Notes under the pieces: model-generated
Database searches by the model: none
What the model saw: only the letters and a program-made list of their open reading frames with translations
Told to the model about the DNA's origin: nothing
From: PALSA-1004 sp963804885
GTDB taxonomy: Bacteria > Pseudomonadota > Gammaproteobacteria > Burkholderiales > SG8-41
Direction of reading: 5' to 3'
DNA length: 64,000 bases
Assembly (NCBI GenBank): GCA_963804885.1
Contig: CAWDSF010000004.1
Coordinates: 310,001-374,000, forward strand
Shown: positions 19,641 through 28,352 of the stretch, in pieces
Layout: each line of letters begins with the position of its first letter
Numbering within the stretch: position 1 is the first letter of the stretch
Program-made: the position numbers and the translations under genes

Positions 19641-20286
19641 AGTCTTTAACGCCATATTGTTCTCGATATTTGGTAACGGCGGTGAGGTTCGCGGACATCC
19701 TGCCGTCCGCTTCCAGAAAAGCGACCAGGTCGTCCAGGCGGGCAATGCTGATCACGGGCATGCCGTAATAACGCTCGACTTCCTGCACGGCTGACAGTGT
19801 GCCCGTGCCGCGCTCCATGCGATCGAGCGCGATGGCAACGCCGCAGGGCACCGCCTGCGCCGCTTTGATGATGTCGACCGATTGGCGCACCGAAGTGCCG
19901 GCGGATATCACGTCGTCGATAATCAACACCCGGCCCGCGAGCGGCGCGCCGACCGTGAGGCCGCCTTCGCCATGGTCTTTTTCTTCCTTGCGGTTAAAGC
20001 TGTAGCGCACGCTGCGTCCTTCGTCGGCGAGGGCAATCGCGACGGCCGCGACGAGCGGGATGCCTTTATAGGCTGGGCCGAACAGCATGTCGAAGCCGAC
20101 GCCGGACGCGAGGATGGCTTTCGCGTAAAATTGCGCGAGCTGCTTGAGCGATGGACCGTCAAAAAAGAGGCCGGCATCGAAAAAGTACGGCGACAGGCGG
20201 CCAGCCTTGGTTTTGAATTCACCAAAATTGAGTACTTTTTTCGCCACCACGAAGCGGATGAATTCGTATCTGAAATTGTCCGCCAT
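19633..20286 (-). CDS. pyrE: Orotate phosphoribosyltransferase
   Basis: 217 residues. The PRPP-binding motif VLIIDDVISAGTSVRQS is clear (~res. 125), with GPAYKGIPLVAAVAIAL and FNRKEEKDHGEGG (flexible catalytic loop) upstream. It converts orotate and PRPP to OMP in pyrimidine synthesis. Divergent from xth with 41 bp between starts. Confidence 0.97.
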   Translation of the reverse strand: MADNFRYEFIRFVVAKKVLNFGEFKTKAGRLSPYFFDAGLFFDGPSLKQLAQFYAKAILASGVGFDMLFGPAYKGIPLVAAVAIALADEGRSVRYSFNRKEEKDHGEGGLTVGAPLAGRVLIIDDVISAGTSVRQSVDIIKAAQAVPCGVAIALDRMERGTGTLSAVQEVERYYGMPVISIARLDDLVAFLEADGRMSANLTAVTKYREQYGVKDYA

Positions 20287-20327
20287 GAAATTCCCGCGAG
20301 CATCATTATTTAACGCTACATAACATT

Positions 20328-21104
20328 ATGTTACGCGTAATCACCCTGAACCTCAACGGCATCCGCTCGGCAAGCGCCAAAGGATTCCTGAAATGGCTCG
20401 CGCGCCAGAAGGCCGACGTCGTCTGCGTGCAGGAATTAAAAGCGCAGGCCGCGGATATGACCGCGGAGATGCTCGCGCCCAAAGGCTTCCATGGGTTTTT
20501 CCATTACGCCGAGAAGAAAGGCTACAGCGGCGTCGGCCTTTACTCGAAGCGGCAGCCTGATTGCGTGAGTGAGGGCATCGGCGTGCGCGAATTCGACGCG
20601 GAAGGCCGTTACGTGCGCGCGGACTTCGGCAAGCTGTCGGTGATATCGATTTATCTGCCGTCGGGTTCAAGCGGCGAACACCGGCAGCAGTCGAAGTTTC
20701 GCTTCATGGCGGCGTTCTATCCGTATCTCGACAAGCTCGTGCGCGAAGGCCGCGAATTGATCCTGTGCGGCGACTGGAACATCGCGCACAAGGAAATCGA
20801 TTTGAAGAACTGGCGCGGCAACCGCAAAAATTCGGGCTTCCTGCCTGAAGAGCGCGAGTGGCTCACGCGCATTTTCGACGAGCTCAAATACGTCGACGTT
20901 TTCCGCTGCATCGACCAGCGGCCCGATCAATATACGTGGTGGTCGAACCGCGGGCAGGCATGGGCGAAGAACGTCGGCTGGCGGATCGATTACCAGATCG
21001 CGACTCCCGTAATTGCGGCGTGCGCGCGCAAGGTAAAGATTTACCTCGACAACCGGTTTTCCGACCACGCGCCGTTGACGGTCGACTACGACTATTCACC
21101 ATGA
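20328..21104 (+). CDS. xth: Exodeoxyribonuclease III / AP endonuclease
   Basis: 258 residues, endonuclease/exonuclease/phosphatase fold. Active-site blocks: TLNLNGIRSASAKGF (metal Asn), CVQELKAQ (metal Glu), LCGDWNIAHKEIDLKNW and the terminal SDHAPLTVDYD (catalytic Asp-His). It cleaves DNA at abasic sites in base-excision repair. pyrE-xth divergence is common in betaproteobacteria. Confidence 0.96.
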   Translation: MLRVITLNLNGIRSASAKGFLKWLARQKADVVCVQELKAQAADMTAEMLAPKGFHGFFHYAEKKGYSGVGLYSKRQPDCVSEGIGVREFDAEGRYVRADFGKLSVISIYLPSGSSGEHRQQSKFRFMAAFYPYLDKLVREGRELILCGDWNIAHKEIDLKNWRGNRKNSGFLPEEREWLTRIFDELKYVDVFRCIDQRPDQYTWWSNRGQAWAKNVGWRIDYQIATPVIAACARKVKIYLDNRFSDHAPLTVDYDYSP

Positions 21105-21129
21105 TGAAACTTTTTCCGCTGAGGTCCTT

Positions 21130-22248
21130 ATGAGTTCACGTCCCGCTGCTGAAATCGGCACGCCGCTGGCCGAGGTCGACACGCCCTGTCTCATGCTCGA
21201 GCTCGATGCGTTCGAGCGCAATTTGCAACGCCTGCCCGATTCGCTGCAGGGCCGCAACATCCGCCTGCGGCCGCACGCGAAAAGCCACAAGTGCCCAGAG
21301 ATCGCGCTGCGCCAGATAGCGCTGGGCGCCGCCGGCGTCTGCGTGCAGAAGGCCAGCGAGGCCGCGGTGATGGTCGAGGGCGGCGTCAAGGATGTGCTGA
21401 TCGCCAACGAAGTCGTCGGCGCGCCCAAAGTAAAGCTCGTCGCCGAGCTCAATCGCCGCGCGCACGTCGCGGTCTGCGCCGATAACGCCGGCAATGTCGC
21501 CGCGCTCGATGCGGCGGCGCGTGCGGCCGGCGTAAAAGTCGATGTGCTGGTCGAAATCGACGTCGGCGCGGGCCGTTGCGGCGTGCAGCCAGGCGCGCCC
21601 GCGGTCAGTCTCGCGAAACAGATTGCGGCCTGCGCCAATCTGCGGTTCGCCGGTCTGCAGGCGTATCAAGGCTCGGCGCAGCACATTCGCAAAGTCGACG
21701 AGCGGCGTGAAGCCATCACGCGCGCGGTCGCGCATGTGCAGTCGACGACGCGTTTGTTAAACGCAGCGGGCATTGCCTGCAATTACGTGACGGGTGCGGG
21801 CACCGGCAGCTATATGTTCGAGGCGGCGAGCAGCGTCTATCACGAGCTGCAGGCAGGCTCGTACATATTTATGGACGCCGACTACGCGAAAAACGAATGG
21901 ACAGAGAGCGGCATCCCGCAGTTCGAGCACAGCCTTTTTGTGTGGACGACGGTAATGAGCGCGCCGTCGCCGCAACGCGTGGTCGTCGACGCCGGACTTA
22001 AGGCGTCGAGCATCGATTCGGGCATGCCGCGCGTCGCCGACTATGCGGACGTCGAATATGGGAAAGCGTCGGACGAGCACGGCGTGCTGCAGATTTCGGG
22101 CGCGACGCGCTTCGCGGTCGGCGACAAGCTGAAGCTCATTCCCGGCCATTGCGATCCGACCGTCAACCTCTACGATAATTTCGTCTGCATGCGCAACGGC
22201 CGCGTCGAAGCGCTGTGGCCAATCTCCGCGCGCGGCGCGTTGTTGTAG
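21130..22248 (+). CDS. DSD1-family PLP enzyme (D-threonine aldolase / D-serine dehydratase-like)
   Basis: 372 residues. An alanine-racemase-like barrel carries the PLP lysine in RLRPHAKSHKCPEIA (~res. 48), followed by the C-terminal D-serine dehydratase-like domain with the metal-site motif PGHCDPTVNLYD (~337). Substrate could be D-threonine, D-3-hydroxyaspartate or D-serine; sequence does not distinguish. No pathway neighbours are evident (xth upstream, AsmA downstream). Confidence 0.85.
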   Translation: MSSRPAAEIGTPLAEVDTPCLMLELDAFERNLQRLPDSLQGRNIRLRPHAKSHKCPEIALRQIALGAAGVCVQKASEAAVMVEGGVKDVLIANEVVGAPKVKLVAELNRRAHVAVCADNAGNVAALDAAARAAGVKVDVLVEIDVGAGRCGVQPGAPAVSLAKQIAACANLRFAGLQAYQGSAQHIRKVDERREAITRAVAHVQSTTRLLNAAGIACNYVTGAGTGSYMFEAASSVYHELQAGSYIFMDADYAKNEWTESGIPQFEHSLFVWTTVMSAPSPQRVVVDAGLKASSIDSGMPRVADYADVEYGKASDEHGVLQISGATRFAVGDKLKLIPGHCDPTVNLYDNFVCMRNGRVEALWPISARGALL

Positions 22249-22275
22249 CGTGCGTCGCGGCGCTTCCCGCGGCGG

Positions 22276-22398
22276 TCAGAACGGATTGATCGTTTTCTGC
22301 TTAGTGTAATGAATGTAGCCGAGGCTGGCGCCCGCGCGCAGGCCGACGCCGAGCCGGATCGGCGCGAGCACGATTTTGTCCCGTCGCTGGAGCCTGCG
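22276..22398 (-). pseudogene. C-terminal remnant of a DUF1134 (EipA-like) gene
   Basis: Reading the minus strand to the stop at 22276 gives APIRLGVGLRAGASLGYIHY followed by TKQKTINPF, matching the conserved end of DUF1134 proteins (GYLKFT...WNPF). Upstream the frame is lost and runs into the start of the AsmA gene on the other strand, so only about 40 codons survive. Family assignment is from memory of the C-terminal pattern. Confidence 0.45.
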
Positions 22399-22421
22399 GA
22401 CTGCGGCTCGAGGAGAATGAA

Positions 22422-23747
22422 ATGAAATGGTTAAAGCGCATCGGTATTGCCCTGGTCGTGCTGCTTGTGATTGCGGCGGCGATCCCGTTCTTCGTCAAGC
22501 TCGATGATTTCATCCCTCGTATCGAACGCGAGGCGTCCGCGAAGCTGAAGGAGCCCGTCACCGTCAAGAGTCTGAAATTCTCCATGCTGCCGGTGCCCCA
22601 TATTACGGTCGACGGCATCAGCGTCGGCAAGACGCAGGACGTAACACTCGGCACCGTTACCGTCACTCCAGCCCTGCTTTCGCTGCTCTCCGCGACCAAG
22701 GTTATCCGGTCGATCGAATTGAAGTCGCTGGTCCTCACCCAAAAAGCGCTGGATAAAATACCGGTCTGGAGCAAAACCGAGCGCACCGATGCCTCGCCGC
22801 TCATCAGAATCGAAAGCATTCGCCTCGACGATGCGCTGATTAAACTCGACAAGAACAGCTTCGGTCCGTTCGACGCGCGCGTGACGCTCGACAGCCAAGG
22901 CGAGCCGCTCGAGGCTTTGATCACGACGCAGGACGGCAAGTTGAAAGCGTCCATCAAACCGGACAAGTCGAATTATCTGATCGACGCTGCCGCCAAAGGA
23001 TGGAAGCCGCCCGTCGGGCCGCCGATCGAATTCGACGAACTCATCATCAAGGGCGTGGCGACGCTCAACAATGCCGACTTCAGCCAGATTGCAGCCAAGC
23101 TGTACGGCGGCACGGTGAATGGCAAGGGCACCGCCGCCTGGCAAAAAGGGCTGCAGGTCAAGGGCAACTTCGATATCAACCAGGTGGAATTGAAGTCGCT
23201 GGTGCCGCTCGTGTCGCCTGGTACGAAAATGAGCGGGCGGCTCAGCGCGAAGCCGGTGTTTTCCGCGTCGGCTGCCGATGCGGCGCAGATCATGAACGTG
23301 CTGCACCTGGAAACCCCGTTCAACGTCCAGAACGGAATCCTACATGGAATCGACATTCAGAAGGCGGCTACCAACCTGCTCACCAAGGGCCCCACCGGCG
23401 GCGAGACGCATTTCGACCAGTTGTCGGGACACGTGGTCAGGGACCGTGGCGCGCACAAATTCACCGATCTCAAGATTGCTTCCGGCGCGCTCGCCGCGGA
23501 CGGCGCCGTCAATATTTCAGCGAAACAGGAGCTGTCGGGGCGCGTCAATGCGCAAGTCAAGGCGGTGGGCACCAGCGCGAATATTCCGCTCAATGTCGCG
23601 GGCACCGTTCAGTCGCCGCTGCTTTACCCGACCGGCGGCACCCTGACTGGCGCTGCGATCGGCACGGTGCTGGCGCCGGGCGTAGGGACCGGCGTCGGCG
23701 CAAAAATGGGCCAGGCGATCGAGGGCCTCTTCAACAAGAAAAAGTAA
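22422..23747 (+). CDS. AsmA family protein
   Basis: 441 residues. An N-terminal membrane anchor (RIGIALVVLLVIAAAIPFFVK) is followed by the AsmA start (DDFIPRIEREASAKLKEPVTVKSL) and a C-terminal AsmA-like repeat region with FNVQNGILHGIDIQKAATNL. The tail is Gly-rich with PTGGTLTGAAIGTVLAPGVG. AsmA-like proteins are thought to move or organise phospholipids between membranes. A GAGGAGAATG ribosome site precedes the start. It ends 11 bp from the convergent AmpG-type gene. Confidence 0.85.
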   Translation: MKWLKRIGIALVVLLVIAAAIPFFVKLDDFIPRIEREASAKLKEPVTVKSLKFSMLPVPHITVDGISVGKTQDVTLGTVTVTPALLSLLSATKVIRSIELKSLVLTQKALDKIPVWSKTERTDASPLIRIESIRLDDALIKLDKNSFGPFDARVTLDSQGEPLEALITTQDGKLKASIKPDKSNYLIDAAAKGWKPPVGPPIEFDELIIKGVATLNNADFSQIAAKLYGGTVNGKGTAAWQKGLQVKGNFDINQVELKSLVPLVSPGTKMSGRLSAKPVFSASAADAAQIMNVLHLETPFNVQNGILHGIDIQKAATNLLTKGPTGGETHFDQLSGHVVRDRGAHKFTDLKIASGALAADGAVNISAKQELSGRVNAQVKAVGTSANIPLNVAGTVQSPLLYPTGGTLTGAAIGTVLAPGVGTGVGAKMGQAIEGLFNKKK

Positions 23748-23758
23748 ACGTCATCGCT

Positions 23759-25036
23759 TCACGCCGCTTGCGTGGCCGGATCGCGCGCAGGTCGGTCGCC
23801 ATTCCACGGCGCGACTTTGGGCAGCAGCAGCATGCCCGGCAGTGCGAGCAGCGTGCACAAAAAGAAAAAATTGAGCCACCCGACCTGCTCGACGAGCACG
23901 CCGGTCACCGAGTTGATGACTACGCGTGGCGCCGCGGCCAGGCTCGTAAACAGCGCAAACTGGGTCGCGGTATACAGCGGGTGGGTGGCGCGCGCGATGT
24001 AGGCGACGAATGCGACGGTGCCCAGGCCGACGCCGAGCGCCTCGAAGCTGATCGCGGCGGCGAGCATCACGCGGTCGCGCGGAAATTCGGTCAATAGCGC
24101 AAATCCCAGGATCGATACGACCTGCACCACCCCGAACAGCCACAGCGCGCGGTTGATGCCGAGCTTCAGCATCCACAGGCCGCCCAGCAATCCGCCGATT
24201 ACGCTGGGCCACAATCCCGCGTGCTTCGCGATGAGGCCGATCTCGGTTTTGGTGAAGCCCATGTCGAGATAAAACGGCGTCGCCAGTGCCGTAGCCATGC
24301 TGTCGCCGAGCTTATACAACACCATGAAGGTCAGCATCAGCAGCGCCGAGCGCACGCCGGCGCGCGATATGAACTCGCGGAACGGCTCGACGACGGCAGC
24401 GCGCAGCGTGCGCGGCAGCGCGCCGGCGAGCCTGGGTTCATCCACCGCGAGCGTCATCGCGATACCCGGCAGCATGAATAGCGCGGTAATCACGAAGACG
24501 CTGCTCCACGGCAGGATGTCCGCCAGGATCAACGACAGCGAGCCCGGCACGAGGCCGGCGATGCGGTACGCATTGACGTGAATCGAATTGCCCAGGCCCA
24601 GCTCGACGTCGGCGAGGATCTCGCGCCGGTAGGCGTCGAGCACGATGTCCTGCGTGGCACTCAAAAAAGCCACCGTCACCGCGAGCAGCGCGATCGTCAG
24701 CAGGTCTATCTGGGGGTCGAGTGCGCCGAACATGGGCAGTGCGACCACGAGCCCGATCTGGGAGACGAGCATCCAGCCGCGCCGGCGGCCGAAGGCAGGC
24801 AGCGCGTAGCGATCGAGCAGCGGCGACCACAGGAATTTCCAGTTGTAGGGGAACTGCATCAGCGCAAACAGACCGATCGCGCGCAAGTCCACATGCTCGG
24901 AGCGCAGCCATGCCGGCAGCAGCGACAGCAGGATGTAGAGCGGCAAGCCGGAACTGAAACCGGTGAACACGCATATCAGCATGCGCCGGTTAAAGAGCGC
25001 GGCGCGCCAGCCGGGGGCAGGAACGGGTTCGGCCAT
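23759..25036 (-). CDS. AmpG-type MFS muropeptide transporter
   Basis: 425 residues, about 12 membrane helices, with AmpG-family features: GFSSGLPLYILLSLLPAWL, QFPYNWKFLWSPLLDRY and FLSATQDIVLDAYRREIL. AmpG imports anhydro-muropeptides for cell-wall recycling; the window also encodes anmK (45619-46711), another recycling step. ATG 25036 starts just before MAEPVPAPGWRAALFNRR. It lies 5 bp downstream of metW on the same strand. Confidence 0.87.
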   Translation of the reverse strand: MAEPVPAPGWRAALFNRRMLICVFTGFSSGLPLYILLSLLPAWLRSEHVDLRAIGLFALMQFPYNWKFLWSPLLDRYALPAFGRRRGWMLVSQIGLVVALPMFGALDPQIDLLTIALLAVTVAFLSATQDIVLDAYRREILADVELGLGNSIHVNAYRIAGLVPGSLSLILADILPWSSVFVITALFMLPGIAMTLAVDEPRLAGALPRTLRAAVVEPFREFISRAGVRSALLMLTFMVLYKLGDSMATALATPFYLDMGFTKTEIGLIAKHAGLWPSVIGGLLGGLWMLKLGINRALWLFGVVQVVSILGFALLTEFPRDRVMLAAAISFEALGVGLGTVAFVAYIARATHPLYTATQFALFTSLAAAPRVVINSVTGVLVEQVGWLNFFFLCTLLALPGMLLLPKVAPWNGDRPARDPATQAA

Positions 25037-25041
25037 GCTTT

Positions 25042-25638
25042 TCAAGCGCGCTCGAAACGGTACACTGCGAGGGCGCCGAACAAGTTGGGCATCAACGTGA
25101 CCGCGCTGCCGTTCGTGATCACGATTCGCTCGCGGATGCGCACGCCGTGATCTCGGCAGAAATTTTCGAAGTCGTCCATCGTGCACAGGTGAATATTCGG
25201 CGTGTCGAACCACGCGTAGGGCAGGTTGCTCGACATCGGCATGTGCCCGGACATGACCTGCAGCCGGTTGCGCCAGTACCCGAAATTGGGAAAAGTGACG
25301 ATGCCCTCGCGGCCCACGCGCAGCATCTCACTGATCACGCGCTCGCTGCTGCGCACCGCCTGCAGCGTTTGCGACAGGATCACGTAATCGAACGAATCGT
25401 CCGCGAACCCGGACAGCCCGCGCTCCATATCGCCCTGGACCACGTTGACGCCGTTGTTGACGCAAGCCAGCACGCCCGCATCGTCGATTTCGACGCCATA
25501 GCCGATGCTGTCGCGCTGCTCGGCGAGAAAGCGCAGCAGAGAGCCGTCGCCGCAGCCCAGATCGAGCACGCGCGCGCCGGGCTTGATCCAGTTGGCGATC
25601 GCCGCAAAGTCCGCGCGCTGCATGGCGTTAGTGTTCAT
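25042..25638 (-). CDS. metW: Methionine biosynthesis protein MetW
   Basis: 198 residues with a class I SAM-binding motif VLDLGCGDGSLLRFL (~res. 25) and the MetW signature DYVILSQTLQAVRSSERVI and FGYWRNRLQVMSGHMPMS. In proteobacteria with MetX, MetW is co-encoded and needed for full homoserine acyltransferase activity. It overlaps metX (ATGA). Confidence 0.95.
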   Translation of the reverse strand: MNTNAMQRADFAAIANWIKPGARVLDLGCGDGSLLRFLAEQRDSIGYGVEIDDAGVLACVNNGVNVVQGDMERGLSGFADDSFDYVILSQTLQAVRSSERVISEMLRVGREGIVTFPNFGYWRNRLQVMSGHMPMSSNLPYAWFDTPNIHLCTMDDFENFCRDHGVRIRERIVITNGSAVTLMPNLFGALAVYRFERA

Positions 25639-26784
25639 TTGGCGAGCTCCGCGCCGATGCGGTCGAAGTAGGCCGCCACCAGGCCATGGTAACGCGCGTC
25701 GTCGAGCAAAAAGGCGTCGTGGCCGTGCGGCGCGTCGATTTCGGCGTAGGTGACGTTGCGGCGGTTGTCGAGCAACGCTTTGATGATTTCGCGCGAGCGC
25801 TCGGGAGAAAAACGCCAGTCGGTGGTGAACGAGACGACCAGGAAACTGGCCGTCGCCGGTTCGAGGGCGAGGCTCAGATTGCCGCCATGCGCGGCGGCCG
25901 GATCGAAGTAATCGAGCGCCTTGGTGATGCGCAGGTACGTGTTGGCATCGAAATAATCCGAGAACTTATCGGCCTGGTGGCTCAAGTACGATTCGATTTC
26001 GAACTCGACGCCGAACGTGTAGTTGAGCCGGCCGTGGCGCAGCTGGCGACCGAACTTGCTCGCCATCTCGTCGTCCGACAGGTATGTGATGTGGCCGACC
26101 ATGCGCGCGACGCGCAGCCCGCGCGTCGGCCGCGTCGCGTGTTCATAGTAATGGCCACCGTGAAAATCCGGGTCGGTGATGATCGCCTGGCGGGCCACCT
26201 CGTTGAACGCGATGTTCTGCGCGGACAGGTTGGGCGCGCAGGCGATGACGAGCGCGTGGCCGAGGCGCTCCGGATACTGGATCGTCCACGACAGCGCCTG
26301 CATCGCGCCCAGGCTGCCGCCCATGACCGCGGCGAAACGCGCGGATGCCGAGCTGATCGGCAAGGCGCGCCTGGGTGGTTACCCAGTCCTCGACCGTGAC
26401 GAGCGGAAAATCAGCACCCCATGGTTTGCCCGTCGCGGGGTTGATGGACGAGGGGCCGGTCGAGCCGAAGCAGCCGCCCAGGTTATTGACGCCGATCACG
26501 CAGAACCGGTTGGTGTCGAGCGGCTTGCCCGGGCCGATGATGTTGTCCCACCAGCCGACATTCGCCGGATCGTCGGCGTAATAGCCGGCGACGTGATGCG
26601 ACGCGTTCAGCGCATGGCACACCAGCACCGCGTTGGATTTGTCGGCATTCAGCTCGCCGTACGTTTCGTACGCGAGTTCATAGCCGGCGAGCGTCGCCCC
26701 GCACTTTAATGCGAGCGGCGCGGTAAACTTCGCGCTGCGCGGCGTCACCGCCCCGACCGAATGTGGATCTCTGGTGTCGTTCAT
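25635..26784 (-). CDS. metX: Homoserine O-acyltransferase MetX (one frameshift)
   Basis: Alpha/beta-hydrolase acyltransferase for the first step of methionine synthesis; succinyl or acetyl donor not decided. First frame: CHALNASHHVAGYYADDP and GWWDNIIGPGKPLDTNRFCV. Second frame: nucleophile Ser in AAVMGGSLGAMQAL, and the catalytic Asp/His region YAEIDAPHGHDAFLL. The frame breaks at ~26336, where an extra T in CGTTTCGC explains it (restores IRAFAAVMGGS). The ATG at 26784 directly follows the T-tract of a terminator hairpin, with no ribosome-binding site in between, so expression must depend on the upstream leader. Confidence 0.94.
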
Positions 26785-26818
26785 AAAAAAACCCGGTCTG
26801 CTTGCGTCAGCCCGGGTT
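26785..26818 (-). terminator. Intrinsic terminator between SAM-II riboswitch and metX
   Basis: On the minus strand AACCCGG (26796-26790 complement side) and CCGGGTT form a 7-bp stem with a 15-base loop, followed directly by a run of seven T and then the metX ATG. It can serve as the expression platform of the riboswitch upstream. Confidence 0.82.
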
Positions 26819-26819
26819 G

Positions 26820-26877
26820 TCTTTCTCTTTAGCCGGATTTATTAGGCGCCCGCAAGCTGAACTCAAATCGGCGCACA
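26820..26877 (-). ncRNA. SAM-II (SAM-alpha, metA-type) riboswitch
   Basis: The minus-strand leader of metX has the SAM-II pattern in order: a P1 strand GUGCGCC, the conserved GAUUUG block, GCUUGC, the pairing partner GGGCGCC, an A/U-rich joiner (UAAUAAAU) and GCUAAAGA, which forms the H-type pseudoknot. The element ends just before the terminator. SAM-II is best known in alphaproteobacteria upstream of metA/metX, so metX as target fits. The expected U in UGAUUU is C here. Confidence 0.78.
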
Positions 26878-26909
26878 AAAACTGTGCCCAACGTTACCGC
26901 GCCATGGCC

Positions 26910-26946
26910 GCGGTTGTCAATTGCCTGCGCGCGGCATGACAACCGC
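26910..26946. promoter_or_regulatory. 10-bp perfect inverted repeat, possible operator
   Basis: GCGGTTGTCA (26910-26919) and TGACAACCGC (26937-26946) are exact inverse complements 17 bp apart, in the divergent region between the metX leader and the TylF-like gene. It could be a regulator site or an RNA hairpin. No known motif is recognised. Confidence 0.4.
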
Positions 26947-27017
26947 CGTGCCGCGGTTGCTTTTTGCAGTGAAATACGCTTTGATGCGGCAGACCCGTCA
27001 CGCGACCGCCTGAAGCG

Positions 27018-27872
27018 ATGTTCATCAAACTACTGAAGTCGATGTTTAGCGCGCGGGACGGCACTACGGACGGCGACGGCGACCGCGACTTTCCGGCCGA
27101 ACGCCTGCGCATCGTGCGCAAGGCGCACGAAAAAGCGCCGCGGGAAGAGCACCTCGGCATCCTGTTCGACGACATGCACATCGGGCCGCACGGAATCGCC
27201 GCGCTGGCCGAAGCTTGCGTACGCGAATCGGGCGCGAGCAGCCCGCCGCTCAAGGCATTTCACCGGCCGCTCGCATCCTATTTTCTCGCGCGCTATTTCC
27301 TGTACTCGCTGGCGCTGGACGGCGCACGCGCCGAATGCGGCGTGTTTACCGGCGCCAGCGCCTTGCTCATGTGCAAAGCGGCGTGCACGCAACGCCCGCA
27401 ATACGACGGCGCCGGCCTGCATCTGATCGACAGCTTTGCGGGAATCAGTTCGCCGCAGGAGGAAGACCTGGTCGCGGTGCGTGCCAAGGATGGCCGCGGT
27501 GTGGTGATGAAGCCCGGGTTCAGTGGCGGGACGTTCGCGTCCCCGCTGGAATTCGTGCGGCACACGGTGCGCGAATTTCCGGCCGTCGCGATACATGCCG
27601 GCTGGATCCCGCAGGTTTTCTCTGACCTGCCGCAAACGCGCTGGAGCTTCGTTCATCTCGATGTCGATTTGTATGAACCGACGCTCGCCTGCCTCGAGTA
27701 TTTTTATTCGCGCCTGGTCGATGGCGGCGTGATCATATGCGACGATTACGGCGCGCCGCTGTTCCCCGGTGCCCATCGCGCGTGGGATGAGTTTTGCGCG
27801 CGCCACGACGTCCCGTTTATCGTGCTCGACACCGGGCAGTCGGTGATATTGAAGCAGGTTGTCGCCGCTTAG
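27018..27872 (+). CDS. TylF/macrocin O-methyltransferase-like protein
   Basis: 284 residues. AECGVFTGASALLMCKAA matches the SAM-binding glycine loop of the TylF family, and HLDVDLYEPTLACLEYFYSR with GGVIICDDYGAP matches its metal-binding acidic motifs. About 95 residues precede the domain with no signal peptide. The family methylates sugars and other small molecules, and bacterial homologues often sit in polysaccharide loci, but none is nearby, so the substrate is unknown. It overlaps the convergent unknown gene by 4 bp. Confidence 0.75.
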   Translation: MFIKLLKSMFSARDGTTDGDGDRDFPAERLRIVRKAHEKAPREEHLGILFDDMHIGPHGIAALAEACVRESGASSPPLKAFHRPLASYFLARYFLYSLALDGARAECGVFTGASALLMCKAACTQRPQYDGAGLHLIDSFAGISSPQEEDLVAVRAKDGRGVVMKPGFSGGTFASPLEFVRHTVREFPAVAIHAGWIPQVFSDLPQTRWSFVHLDVDLYEPTLACLEYFYSRLVDGGVIICDDYGAPLFPGAHRAWDEFCARHDVPFIVLDTGQSVILKQVVAA

Positions 27873-28294
27873 GCGGCGCCGGCGTCCGGCAGCTTGCGCG
27901 AGCGGCGCGGCAGGACGACGCCGCCGCGAGCAGCCGCGCGGCCGTACTCGCGCATCCTGGCGATGATTAGATCGCGCGTGGGCGCAGCTAGGATGGCCGC
28001 TTCCTGCGCGAACCGCTCGCGGACGATGCGATGGGGGAAGCGCCCGCCGCCGACCAGAATCGGTGTTCGACTCAGCGGGCCGTCGTCACCGGCATCGATC
28101 CGGGTGTGCGAGCAGCCGTGCTCCCGATGCCACGACAACGCGCGCTCGCGCCCGCGCACGTCGTAACATAACTGGAAGCTGACGAGCGCGCCGTCCGGCG
28201 CATGCCACGTGTAGAGATCGAAAAACTCGTTCTGATACCAGCGACGTTTGAGGCCGGGCTTGTCCTGCCGGACGTGCGGTATTTCGCGCAGCAA
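27869..28294 (-). CDS. Conserved hypothetical protein, 141 aa
   Basis: I do not recognise a named family. The N-terminal 80 residues read as a compact soluble domain rich in aromatic residues (KRRWYQNEFFDLYTWHAPDG, VSFQLCYDVRGRERALSW), then a His/Cys stretch (HREHGCSHTRID). The C-terminal part is basic and helical (FAQEAAILAAPTRDLIIARM) and ends in an Arg-rich tail. No signal peptide or membrane segment. Coding is supported by the domain-like composition and by its fit between convergent and upstream genes. Confidence 0.6.
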   Translation of the reverse strand: MLREIPHVRQDKPGLKRRWYQNEFFDLYTWHAPDGALVSFQLCYDVRGRERALSWHREHGCSHTRIDAGDDGPLSRTPILVGGGRFPHRIVRERFAQEAAILAAPTRDLIIARMREYGRAAARGGVVLPRRSRKLPDAGAA

Positions 28295-28352
28295 ATCAGC
28301 CTCGCCAATGCGCTATACGCAGGCTAGCGGTTATGCGCCGGTCGCGCATCGC

